This document shows positions 15,092-24,264 of a stretch of DNA of 32,058 nucleotides, in pieces. The position numbers were made by a program, and so were the translations under genes. The stretch comes from Kofleriaceae bacterium. GTDB taxonomy: Bacteria > Myxococcota_A > Polyangia > Haliangiales > Haliangiaceae. Numbering within the stretch: the stretch's first letter is position 1; each line of letters begins with the position of its first letter. The stretch is from positions 1-32,058 of the forward strand of contig JAGPCY010000062.1 of the NCBI GenBank assembly GCA_018057825.1. The letters are read 5' to 3'. The notes under the pieces were generated by a model. That model was not told where the DNA came from and ran no database searches. It saw only the letters and a program-made list of their open reading frames with translations.

Positions 15092-17038
15092 TCAATGCGA
15101 CTCAGGCCACAGGACGTGGTAGGCGCGGTGGCTGAGCACGAGCTGGGCGTACTCCTCGAGGTCGCCGCCCGAGTCGCGGAGCACCGAGAAGTTGAAGTCG
15201 ACCAGGGCGAAGCCGTCGGAGATGACGGCCAAGAGCTCGTCGATGCGCGGCGCGGCGTTGCGATCGGTGGCGATCATGGTGAGGCGGGAGCGCAGGGCGT
15301 CGAAGTGCGGCCGGGTGCGGGCGTTGAGCTGGAGGATCCGGGCCGGCCGCAGCCACGACAGCACCATCGCCGCGATCGCGCGGGTGTCGGCGATCATCGC
15401 CTCGAAGGCCAGCGACGGCTCGACCAGGCCGATCATCGCCGGCTGGGCCATGTGGGTCTCGGTCGCGGCCTTGAACAACAGCGCCCCGGGGTGGACGTTG
15501 TTGTGGGCCATGCCGTTCTCGTGGAGCAGCGCGACCTGGCGGGTGATCAGGAAGGCCAGCGCCAGCGCGCCGTCGACGTGGAGGTCGACCTCGGCGAGCT
15601 GGGCCCCGAACTTGGGATCGTCGATGAACTCCGAGAACAGGAGCAGCGAGCCGGTGTTGGTGTCGAGGATGACCTTGTGCAGCGTGGTCATCATCCCGCG
15701 CCGCACCTTCTTGAGCGTCGGCAGGTAGACCTGCTGCCAGGCGTCGACCAGCCCGCGCGGATCGGGGAGCTGGTGCAGATCGATGACCGTGACCAGCTTG
15801 GGGAAGGTGTTGGCGTCGGGGAACTTGCCTGCCGCCAGGAGATCGGGACGCGGCGTGGCCACGTAGATCGGGTGGCCCTTGACCCGGCCCAACGACTTCT
15901 GCAGCTCGTAGCCCCAGGTGTGGAGCGCGGCGTCGCCGAGCTCGATCTCGGGCTTGGTCACCGACTCGTCGCGCCGGCGGTTGAACACCCCCTGGACGCG
16001 CGCCGGCCCGTCGAGCTGCGGCGCGCCGACGGTGGACGAGGCGAAGAACCGGGCGTCGGCGTTGCGGTCATCGAGGTCGGGCAGGATCGCGCGCAGGTCG
16101 GCGATGATCGACGCCACCCGCAGATAGCGCTGCCCGGGATCGCGCTCGAGGCAGCGCTCGATGATCGGGCGCAGCGGTCGCGGCACCGAGTCGGGGTAGT
16201 GGACCCGGCTCTTGCCGTCGATCACCAGGCCCTCGCCGATCCGCATGAGCAGGCCCCACATATCGTCGGCCTTGCCGTAGGGCAGCTCGTCGGTGAACAG
16301 GCCGTGGAGGGCGCCGCCGACCGCGAAGATGTCGAGGGCCGGCGTCACCGGCAGCTCGGCCAGGCCGGGATCGACGGTCTCGGGCGGCACCGAGTACCCG
16401 GGCGAGCCGAACACCCGGCCGCGGTAGTGGCTGGCGTAGGTCCCGCCGGTGACGTCGTCGAGGGACAGCGCCAGGTCGAAGTCGAACAGGTAGGCGACCG
16501 CGGCGCGATCGTCGAGGAGGATGTTGCGCAGGGTGAAGTCGCGGTGGAGCAGCCGGACCTCGTGGAGGTGGCCCAAGGCGTCGAGGGCCTGCATGAGGAG
16601 CGTCGTGCGCTGGCGCGGGGTCAGCTTGTGGCGCGAGATCGCCTCGAGCAGGGTCACCCCCATGCGCGGGGTGATGAACAGGTAGTTGTCGGCGATCGGC
16701 GAGACGCAGTAGATCGGCAGGAGCCCAGGGTGCGACAGGCCGGCGATCCGGCTCACCGCGCTCAGGTTGGTCGCGTGGTCGCGGCGGGTGACCTCGTCGG
16801 ACCGGAGCTGGTTCAGGTACTGGACCTGGAAGGTCTTGCCGACCACCGCCTCGATCGGGCCGACGTTGTCGAGGCGCCGCTCCATCTCGGAGACCGTGCC
16901 CATGCCGCCGGCCGCCAGGTGGATCCCGGTCGTGCGATAGAAATACCGCCCGTACCGGAACACCAGGTCGGCCTGGTTCAGGTCGTCCGCGCGCAGCGCG
17001 CCGAGTTGGGTGTTCTCCACCCAGGGAGGGGGAATCAT
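15092..17038 (-). CDS. Tandem protein kinase / pseudokinase, cytoplasmic
   Basis: A 648-residue protein from ATG 17038 (an upstream GTG at 17101 is possible). Residues about 28-320 form a Ser/Thr-kinase-like domain. It has a glycine loop AAGGMGTVS (42-50), a probable K68, the catalytic loop HRDFTLRN (D167, N172), DFD (186-188) instead of DFG, and PPE instead of APE. Residues about 372-640 look like a second, degraded kinase fold: AHNNVHPGALLF (511-522) sits where HRDxxxxN should be, and the equivalent of DFG is lost. There is no membrane segment. Kinase-pseudokinase tandems use the second domain as an allosteric or scaffold part. Substrate unknown. The gene diverges from ctaA across 234 bp. 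Confidence 0.8.
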   Translation of the reverse strand: MIPPPWVENTQLGALRADDLNQADLVFRYGRYFYRTTGIHLAAGGMGTVSEMERRLDNVGPIEAVVGKTFQVQYLNQLRSDEVTRRDHATNLSAVSRIAGLSHPGLLPIYCVSPIADNYLFITPRMGVTLLEAISRHKLTPRQRTTLLMQALDALGHLHEVRLLHRDFTLRNILLDDRAAVAYLFDFDLALSLDDVTGGTYASHYRGRVFGSPGYSVPPETVDPGLAELPVTPALDIFAVGGALHGLFTDELPYGKADDMWGLLMRIGEGLVIDGKSRVHYPDSVPRPLRPIIERCLERDPGQRYLRVASIIADLRAILPDLDDRNADARFFASSTVGAPQLDGPARVQGVFNRRRDESVTKPEIELGDAALHTWGYELQKSLGRVKGHPIYVATPRPDLLAAGKFPDANTFPKLVTVIDLHQLPDPRGLVDAWQQVYLPTLKKVRRGMMTTLHKVILDTNTGSLLLFSEFIDDPKFGAQLAEVDLHVDGALALAFLITRQVALLHENGMAHNNVHPGALLFKAATETHMAQPAMIGLVEPSLAFEAMIADTRAIAAMVLSWLRPARILQLNARTRPHFDALRSRLTMIATDRNAAPRIDELLAVISDGFALVDFNFSVLRDSGGDLEEYAQLVLSHRAYHVLWPESH

Positions 17039-17272
17039 CGACGCGCGACGGCTGGCCGCGCTGCCAGACTCTACCCTCGGGGCCGGCCGACCGGCAATCA
17101 CCCGACCGCGGGGAAGTCAGGGCCGCCGGCCGAAGCCCAGGCGCTCCAAAGACCCCTCGGTTTCGGCCGGTTCGCGCCCGGCGGCGGCGAATTGTCGCAG
17201 CCGATGACGATCCGCGCGCCAGCTCGCGCCGGCCGTGATACCCGTGCACCGGTTCGCTGCATCGAACCCGCC

Positions 17273-18201
17273 ATGCTGGAGCACCGCCTCGCCAAAGCCA
17301 CCGCCGTCATGGCGTTCCTGATGCTGGTCATCGGCGGCGCCGTCAACGCCACCGGCTCGAGTCTGGCGTGCGAATGGAGCGTGCGGTGTAACGACCAGCT
17401 CTTCCCGAAGATGACCGGCGGGGTGCTCTACGAGCACGGCCACCGGCAGTTCGGGTGGATCCTCGGCCTCCTGCAGATCGCCCTGACCGTGGTGCTGTGG
17501 CGGCGCCGCCCGGCGGCCCGGCGCCTCGGGGTCCTGGCGCTGGTCATGGTCTGCGTCCAGGGCGCCCTCGGCATGATCACGGTGGCCTTCCAGCTCCCGT
17601 GGATCGTCTCGACCGTCCACCTCCTGCACGGCCTGGCGTACTTCGGCCTCCTGGTCGGGATCGCGTACCTCACCCGGCCGGTGACCGGGCCGCTGCCCGA
17701 AGAGGCCAACCGCCACCACGACCGCAAGGCCGGCCTGGGCCCGGCGCGCCGGTGGATCGGCTTCGCCTTCGTCGTCGTCCTGGTGCAGATCACCCTCGGC
17801 GGACTGGTCCGCCACTTCGAGGCCACCCTGGCCTGCGTCGACATGCCGGCGTGCACCGCCGGCTCCTACTGGGCCGACACCTTCCCGCAGCAGCTCCACA
17901 TGATCCACCGCGGCTTCGGCTGCGTGGCGGCGCTGGTGGTGGTGATCGCGGCGATCCAGGTCGGCCGGCGGGCCCGGGGCTGGCCGGCGCTGCGGGCGCT
18001 GGCGATCGCGGCGCCGCTGGTGGCCGCCGCCCAGGTCACGCTCGGGGTATATACGGTCCTCACCATGCGCTCGGTCCCCATCGCGGTCGCTCACTTCGCG
18101 GGCGCCGCCAGCTTGTTCGCGATCTGGCTGGGCGCCTGGTTGGTGACCGGGTCGGGCCGGCGGGCGCTCCGTGGGGTCGGCGGTGAGGGGGCGATGGTTC
18201 C

Positions 18202-18205
<4 letters not shown>
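17273..18205 (+). CDS. ctaA: Heme A synthase, CtaA/COX15 family
   Basis: A 310-residue membrane protein that oxidises heme O to heme A for aa3-type cytochrome oxidase. Eight hydrophobic segments are seen. The four family histidines sit in EHGHRQFGW (H57), VHLLHG (H116/H119), HMIHRG (H212) and VAHFAG (H274). Two cysteine pairs, CEWSVRC (33-39) and CVDMPAC (188-194), fall in the external loops, as in Bacillus-type CtaA. The start at 17273 gives a proper N-terminus. The frame stays open far upstream, but that part is antisense to the kinase gene. Its stop overlaps the ctaB start by 4 bp (ATGA). Confidence 0.93.
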
Positions 18206-19061
<856 letters not shown>

Positions 19062-19065
<4 letters not shown>

Positions 19066-19589
19066 GCGCGCCGACGACGCGTCCGTTTTTCGGACAGCCC
19101 TTCGGGTGGCTGGTCCTGTCGGTGGCGCTGGCCATGGTGCCGCTGGGCGCGGCCCTGGCCCAGACCGGCTGGACCTGGACCCGGATGCACCCGGCGGTGA
19201 ACGCGATCCTGAACGGAACCTCGGCGGTGTTCGTGATCGCGGGTGGCATCGCGATCAAGCGGCGGGCGATCGACTTCCATCGCCGGTGCATGCTGGCCGC
19301 GGTCGGATGCTCGGCGGTGTTCCTGGTGAGCTACCTCATCCGGTTCGCGACCACGGGCGCGCACCGCTACCCGGGGACCGGCGCGGCCAAGACCGTCTAC
19401 CTGATCATCCTCGGCACCCACACCGTGCTCGCGGCGATCGCGCTGCCCTTGGTGCTGCGGGCGCTGTGGCTGGCGCTGACCGATCGGGTCGATCGCCACC
19501 GCCGGCTGGCGCGCTGGGCCTATCCGGTGTGGCTCTACGTCGGAGTCACCGGCGTCGTCGTGTACCTGATGCTCTATCACTTCGCGTAG
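19062..19589 (+). CDS. DUF420 membrane protein, CtaM/YozB-like oxidase assembly factor
   Basis: A 175-residue protein with four or five hydrophobic segments. The conserved histidines of the DUF420 family are visible in [27 protein letters not shown] and [15 protein letters not shown]. YozB/CtaM of Gram-positive bacteria belongs to this family and is needed for active heme A oxidases. Placement directly after ctaA and ctaB supports the same role here, although that is inference for this organism. The GTG start at 19062 overlaps the ctaB stop. Confidence 0.85.
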
Positions 19590-19632
19590 CGCGAATCTGG
19601 TCGGCGAGGCTCGCGCGTCGAGGCTGGGCGCG

Positions 19633-19638
19633 TACGAT
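19633..19638 (+). promoter_or_regulatory. Possible -10 box giving a near-leaderless transcript
   Basis: TACGAT ends 7 nt before the ATG of the propeller kinase gene, so a transcript starting at the usual distance would begin at or next to the ATG. No Shine-Dalgarno sequence lies in between, and no convincing -35 box is seen. Confidence 0.35.
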
Positions 19639-19645
19639 CGGTGCA

Positions 19646-22300
19646 ATGGCCGCGCAGACCATCGGCGAGTACCGCGTCGTCCGCGAGCTCGGTCGCGGCG
19701 GGATGGGCGCGGTGTACCTGGCCGAGGATCCGCTGCTGGCTCGGTCGGTGGCGATCAAGGTGATCGACGGCTTCGCCGACGATCCCAGCGCCCGGGCGCG
19801 GTTCCTCATCGAGGCCCGCGCGATCGCGCGGCTCAACCATCCCAACGTGGTCGCGATCTACCGCATCGCCGAGCACGACGGGCAGCCGTACCTGGTGTCG
19901 GAGTACGTCGACGGCGTGGCCCTCGATCGGACGATCCACGCGATCGCGCCCGACCAGCGCGCGGCGATCGCGCGCGGCCTGACCGAGGGCCTGGCGGCCG
20001 CGCATCGCCAGGGCATCCTCCACCGCGACGTCAAGCCGAGCAACGTCGTGGTCGCCGCTGATGGCACCGTCAAGCTGCTCGACTTCGGGTTGGCCAAGCT
20101 CGACCTGACCGACCGCTCCGCCGAGTCGAGCGCCGAGTCGACCGCCGAGTCGACCGACGACCCGGTCGCCCCCACCCGCGCGCGCCGGTCGCGCACCGAC
20201 GACCTCGACGCCACCGCGACCTTCACGCCGCCGGCGCCGACCCCAACGCCGGCCGGCCAGGTCGGCGAGCTGACCCGCGCGGGCAGCCGGCTGGGCACGC
20301 CGCGCTACATGTCGCCCGAGGCCTGGCGCGGCGAGCGGCTGACCGCCGCGAGCGACGTGTACTCGCTGGGCCTGGTCTTGTGGGAGCTCTACGCCGGCCG
20401 GCACCCGCTGGCCGGCCTCGCGCCCGAGGCGCTGGCCGGGGCGGCCGCGCAGGTTCCGCCGATCGCGGGGGCCGCGCTGATCGAGCCGGCGCTGGCGGCG
20501 GTGATCGATCGCGCGACCGCGGCGCGGCCCGAGGCGCGCTTCGCCGATGCCGGCGCGCTGGCCGCGGCGCTGACCGCGGCGCTGGCGGCGCCACCGCGCG
20601 AGTCGTCCTCGGCGGCGCCGCGAGACGATCGACCGTCAGCAGCCTTGGCCGCGACGATGTTGGCCGGCGGCCTGGCCGCGGTGGTCGGGCTGACCTGGAT
20701 GGTGTGGCCGTCGTCGTCGTCGTCGTCGCGGCGCCCGGCCGCGTCGGCCCCGGCGGTGGGGCCGGGCTCGGTCCCGGACCCGGCGATGCGGCGGCGCCTG
20801 ACCTCGACCGACGGTTGCGCGCGCGATCCGCTGTTTGTGCCGGGCGACCGCCTGCTATTCACGCGGCGCGCCGATCAGACAAGCGCGCTGGTCGTGCTCG
20901 GGACCAACGGCCAAGAGCGCACCGTGGTCTCGGAGGCCGCCTTCGCCTCGATGCCGACGCCGGGCCTCCATCCCGGGCAGGTCGTGTACTTGAGCGACGC
21001 CTCCGGGGCGACCTCGATCCGCGCCTTCGAGCCGACGATCGGCTCGACGACCGCCCTCAGCGACGGCATCGCGGTCACGACCAGCGAGCAGACGCTCTAC
21101 TACGTCACCGACGCCGATCGCGGCCAGATCTGGCGGCGGCGGGCGGGCGTCAGCGCGCCGTGGGCCCGGCTGCCGGCCGGCCTGCAGGCCTACGCGCTCG
21201 CGAGCTCACCGACCGGGACCCACCTGGCGGTGGTCACCGGGACGCCGTCGGTGTTGCCCGAGCTGTGCGTGATCGAGGTGGCGATCGCGACCGCGACCTG
21301 CCCCGAGACCGACGAGGCCCAGAACGGCCGGCCGGCGTTCGCGCCGGATGGGCGCGCGATCTACTACGCCTCGCGCACCGGGGTCCGTCGCCTCGACCTG
21401 GCGACCGGCGCCGACGCGCTGGTCATCCCCGAGGTCCGCGCCGGCGGCGGCCTCGCCATCTCCGACGACGGGACGCGCCTGGTGCGCTCCGAGTGCCGGA
21501 CCTGGGGCTCGATCGTGGCGATCGGCGACGGGCCGCCCGAGGTGCTGGTCCCGCTGCCCTACGTCACCCGACCGACGGTCGGCCCCGACGGGGCGCTGTA
21601 CCTGGTCGCCAAGCGGGCCGGGCGCGGCGGGACTCGACTGGTCGAGTGGCGTCCCGGTCAGGACGTCGACGCCGCGCCGACCTTGTTCGAGCACGCTGGC
21701 GAGATCGGGGCGGCCGATCTCGCCAGCGATCAGCAGCGCCTGGTGTTCACCGTCGATGGCGCCGACGCTGGCGTGCTGGTCCTCGCCCGCGCTGGCGGTA
21801 CACCCGAGCGCTGGCACGCGGCGACCGACACCTACGATGCCCACTGGCTGATCGACGGCAGCGTGATCTACACGCGCGAGGAGCGCGGCTATCGCGTCGA
21901 GCGCGTCGAGCGCCCAGGGGCCGCGCCCGAGCTCCTGGTCGAGGACGCCGAGGTCGGCGACGTCGACCTCGCCAGCGGGCGGGTGCTGCTGGTCCGCGAC
22001 ACCACCTTGGCCTGGCTCGATCCGACGACCCGCGCTGTGACCCCGCAGGCAGCCCAGCTCGACGGCAAGCCGATCACCGACGCCCGCATCACCCCTGACG
22101 GCCAGTTCGCGATCGTGGTCACGGCCGACGATGAGACCACGGTGGTTCGGGTCGAGCTGGCCACCGGCGCGTCGCGCGTGTTGCACCGCCTGGCGCGAGG
22201 TGATGGCGCCAGCCGGGTCGCGGTCCTGCCCGACGGTCGAGCGGTGTTCCGTGCTCTGCGCTGGCTCGGCGATCTCTACGAGGAGCGCGGCCGCTTTTGA
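19646..22300 (+). CDS. Membrane Ser/Thr protein kinase with predicted beta-propeller ectodomain
   Basis: An 884-residue PknB-type receptor kinase. Kinase domain about 8-315: GRGGMG loop (16-21), K38, E56, HRDVKPSN (D128, N133), DFG (147-149), MSPE (222-225). The activation segment is about 79 residues, roughly 50 more than usual. The extra part is a low-complexity insert with SAESSAESTAEST repeats, an RARRSR patch and a Pro/Thr-rich run. A single membrane segment lies at about 334-352, followed by a Ser/Pro linker. Residues about 395-884 contain repeated short beta-rich blocks with PDG, SDDG and TPDG turns, like TolB/WD40 propellers, probably outside the cytoplasm as a sensor. It lies 56 nt after the heme operon but likely has its own promoter. 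The ligand is unknown. Confidence 0.9.
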   Translation: MAAQTIGEYRVVRELGRGGMGAVYLAEDPLLARSVAIKVIDGFADDPSARARFLIEARAIARLNHPNVVAIYRIAEHDGQPYLVSEYVDGVALDRTIHAIAPDQRAAIARGLTEGLAAAHRQGILHRDVKPSNVVVAADGTVKLLDFGLAKLDLTDRSAESSAESTAESTDDPVAPTRARRSRTDDLDATATFTPPAPTPTPAGQVGELTRAGSRLGTPRYMSPEAWRGERLTAASDVYSLGLVLWELYAGRHPLAGLAPEALAGAAAQVPPIAGAALIEPALAAVIDRATAARPEARFADAGALAAALTAALAAPPRESSSAAPRDDRPSAALAATMLAGGLAAVVGLTWMVWPSSSSSSRRPAASAPAVGPGSVPDPAMRRRLTSTDGCARDPLFVPGDRLLFTRRADQTSALVVLGTNGQERTVVSEAAFASMPTPGLHPGQVVYLSDASGATSIRAFEPTIGSTTALSDGIAVTTSEQTLYYVTDADRGQIWRRRAGVSAPWARLPAGLQAYALASSPTGTHLAVVTGTPSVLPELCVIEVAIATATCPETDEAQNGRPAFAPDGRAIYYASRTGVRRLDLATGADALVIPEVRAGGGLAISDDGTRLVRSECRTWGSIVAIGDGPPEVLVPLPYVTRPTVGPDGALYLVAKRAGRGGTRLVEWRPGQDVDAAPTLFEHAGEIGAADLASDQQRLVFTVDGADAGVLVLARAGGTPERWHAATDTYDAHWLIDGSVIYTREERGYRVERVERPGAAPELLVEDAEVGDVDLASGRVLLVRDTTLAWLDPTTRAVTPQAAQLDGKPITDARITPDGQFAIVVTADDETTVVRVELATGASRVLHRLARGDGASRVAVLPDGRAVFRALRWLGDLYEERGRF

Positions 22301-22316
22301 CCGCGCGCCGCGGTCA
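22298..22316. terminator. Palindrome spanning both stop codons of convergent genes
   Basis: Perfect 8-bp arms TGACCGCG (22298-22305) and CGCGGTCA (22309-22316) with a 3-base loop. The left arm begins with the TGA of the kinase gene, and the right arm ends with the stop of the minus-strand ADYC gene. Neither side has a T-tract, but the position suggests a bidirectional transcription barrier. Confidence 0.5.
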
Positions 22317-24152
22317 GGGCGAGAGCACGAACGACCACAGGTTGTGGCCGGCCGGGGGCGGGTAGCCACCGGCGGCGCAGGTCGGCAGGGTGCGGGGCGG
22401 CACGACGAACGAGCCGGTCGCCGGGTTCCAGACCGCCCGCGTCGGATCGCCGGGGCACCAGACGGTGCCGCCCTGGTAGCCGCCCGAGCGTCGGCCGGTC
22501 TGATAGAGCTGGCTCACCATCTCGGCGTCGATGCACACCGGCCCGCCGGCGTGCCAGATCGCCTCGAAGTCGTCGCGCAGCGGCGCGCCGTCGTCCCACG
22601 ACTCCTCGTCGACCCCGCCGACCTCGAGGCGGACGCCATTTACCGTGTGGGGCGCGCCATCGCCGCAGTAGTCGGCCCGGACCATGCGGACGCAGGCGGC
22701 GCGCTGGTCGGCGCCGCGCGGCGAGCCCGTGCCGTCGGTCAGCCGCTCGCACTTGTGGATCGCGCCCTCGGTCGACGCGAACGTCAGTAGCTCGTCGCCG
22801 ACGTAGCGGGCGGCGTCGTTCCATCCCCCGGCGGCGGCGGTGCTGGCGGTCCAGCGACCGCGCACGACGGTGAGCAGGCGGCCGTCGTTGGTGCTCTCGA
22901 CTGCGCCGGTCGACCGGCGCTTGACCTCGAGGCGGTACAGCGCGACGTCGGGGTCCATGGGCGCGAGGCGGTAGGGGGCCTCGACGTACGTCGCGCCCTG
23001 GGGCGTCACCGCGACCGGGCGCACGATGGTCCCGGTCTGGGGCGACGCCTTGGCCGCGGTCATGACGGTCGCGACGCCGCTGGCCGGGCAGGTGAACCGG
23101 ACCAGCGCGCCGGTGGTCGCGGGACAGGTCGCCGGTGCGTCGCCGGCGATCGCCGCGTAGTCGTCGGAGTCGCCGAGCATGCCGGTGGCGACCGTGCCCT
23201 TGTTGCAGGCCCCGACCCCGGTGCACACCCGCAGCATCGGGTTGGCGTTGGTCTCGCCCAGGCTGCAGGCGCCGACCGCGACCCGGGTCGCCTGGCCGGG
23301 GTTGCAGCCGATCACGTGGGCCGCGCGCCACCCGCAGTTCGACGACAAGGACGTCGGTTGGCCCCAGAGCGTGAGGGGACACGGCGCGGTCGAGGGATGG
23401 CTGGGGATGCGATCGACGTAGGTCGCGACCCGTCCCTCGTGGGTGTCGGTGCGGAACCGCAGGGCTCGGACCTCGCTGTCGGTCAGGAGCACGGGGAAGC
23501 TGCCGCTGGAGGCGACCACGTCGACCTCGAGGCGGCCGTGGCGGTCGGCGGCGAAATAGGGCGTCGCCAGCACGTTGTACCGACCGGAGGCCGGGCAGGT
23601 GAACGTGACCGCCGGCGCCAGGCCACAGGCGTCGTCGTTCTGCGCCAGCGCGCCGGCGCCGTCGCAGGCCGCGGTGTCTTCACACACCCGCAGCATCAGG
23701 TCGGGGGTGCGGTAGCTCGGGGCCAGCTCCGAGCCGGTGGCGAGCTGGGCGCCGCCGCCGATCGCGGTGCCGCCCGGTCCACAGCCGCCGGCGGCGACGG
23801 TGACCTGGGTGGTCGGCGTGCACGCCCCGATCCCCTCGGAGCGCCAATCGCAGTCGCGCCAGCCGTTCGTGCCGTTGCCCGGACACGGCGTCAGGCTGGG
23901 CGCGCCGGCGGACACGAGCTGGCGGAACCGAGTCCCCTCGAGGCGCACCGTGGTCGGGGCGCCGTTCAGGTAGACGCCGGTCGCGCCGGCGTCGCCCATC
24001 GCGATGCCGTTGCCGAGCGGGATGCCGTTGCCGAGCGGGATGCCGTTGCCGAGCGGGATGCCGTTGCCGAGCGGGATGCCGTTGGCCAGCTCATCGGCCG
24101 CGGCGCCGCGAGCCAGGGCCACGATCGTGACAAGAGCGACGGTTGCGCGCAT
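22314..24152 (-). CDS. Secreted ADYC-domain protein with NGIPLG repeats
   Basis: A 612-residue exported protein. A signal peptide (about 1-19, ending ARGAAA) is followed by NGIPLG repeated four times plus NGIAMG. The middle is Cys-rich with beta-type blocks. The motif VRADYCGDG with PHTVNG (around 492-505) marks the ADYC domain that I know from myxobacterial secreted proteins of unknown function. Two Cys-rich blocks (about 90-180 and 270-350) share ADxC/LMLRVC and TCPASG phrases (MLRVCE..CDGAG and MLRVCTGVGACN; FTCPASG twice), which suggests an internal duplication. A role in extracellular matrix, adhesion or binding is possible but not shown. It converges on the propeller kinase gene. Confidence 0.85.
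   Translation of the reverse strand: MRATVALVTIVALARGAAADELANGIPLGNGIPLGNGIPLGNGIPLGNGIAMGDAGATGVYLNGAPTTVRLEGTRFRQLVSAGAPSLTPCPGNGTNGWRDCDWRSEGIGACTPTTQVTVAAGGCGPGGTAIGGGAQLATGSELAPSYRTPDLMLRVCEDTAACDGAGALAQNDDACGLAPAVTFTCPASGRYNVLATPYFAADRHGRLEVDVVASSGSFPVLLTDSEVRALRFRTDTHEGRVATYVDRIPSHPSTAPCPLTLWGQPTSLSSNCGWRAAHVIGCNPGQATRVAVGACSLGETNANPMLRVCTGVGACNKGTVATGMLGDSDDYAAIAGDAPATCPATTGALVRFTCPASGVATVMTAAKASPQTGTIVRPVAVTPQGATYVEAPYRLAPMDPDVALYRLEVKRRSTGAVESTNDGRLLTVVRGRWTASTAAAGGWNDAARYVGDELLTFASTEGAIHKCERLTDGTGSPRGADQRAACVRMVRADYCGDGAPHTVNGVRLEVGGVDEESWDDGAPLRDDFEAIWHAGGPVCIDAEMVSQLYQTGRRSGGYQGGTVWCPGDPTRAVWNPATGSFVVPPRTLPTCAAGGYPPPAGHNLWSFVLSP
24004..24085 (-). repeat. 18-bp in-frame tandem repeat coding for NGIPLG
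   Basis: Four identical copies of an 18-bp unit (24004-24021, 24022-24039, 24040-24057, 24058-24075) and a partial fifth. Nucleotide identity, not just protein identity, points to recent slippage expansion. Changes in copy number would stay in frame. Confidence 0.95.
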
Positions 24153-24229
24153 GGCGCGACGTAGAGCAAGCGCGATGCCGGCGCGCGGCGCGCCAGGGCG
24201 GGGGCCGGTCGAGGACGATGCGCGTCGAC

Positions 24230-24250
24230 GGTGAGCAAGTTCGGCTCACC
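24230..24250 (-). terminator. Hairpin downstream of the kinase-nSTAND gene
   Basis: Arms GGTGAGC (24230-24236) and GCTCACC (24244-24250) with a 7-nt loop. The hairpin lies 14 nt after the stop of the minus-strand kinase fusion and upstream of the ADYC gene on the same strand. It has no T-tract, so it is a weak or Rho-assisted terminator candidate. Confidence 0.4.
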
Positions 24251-24264
24251 TGCGCCAGCGCTGC

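Noticed and set aside
15056-17272. Very long plus-strand open frame running into ctaA
   Set aside because: It is antisense to the kinase/pseudokinase gene, which has recognisable catalytic motifs. Only the part from 17273 matches a known family. The open frame is explained by GC-rich codons on the other strand.
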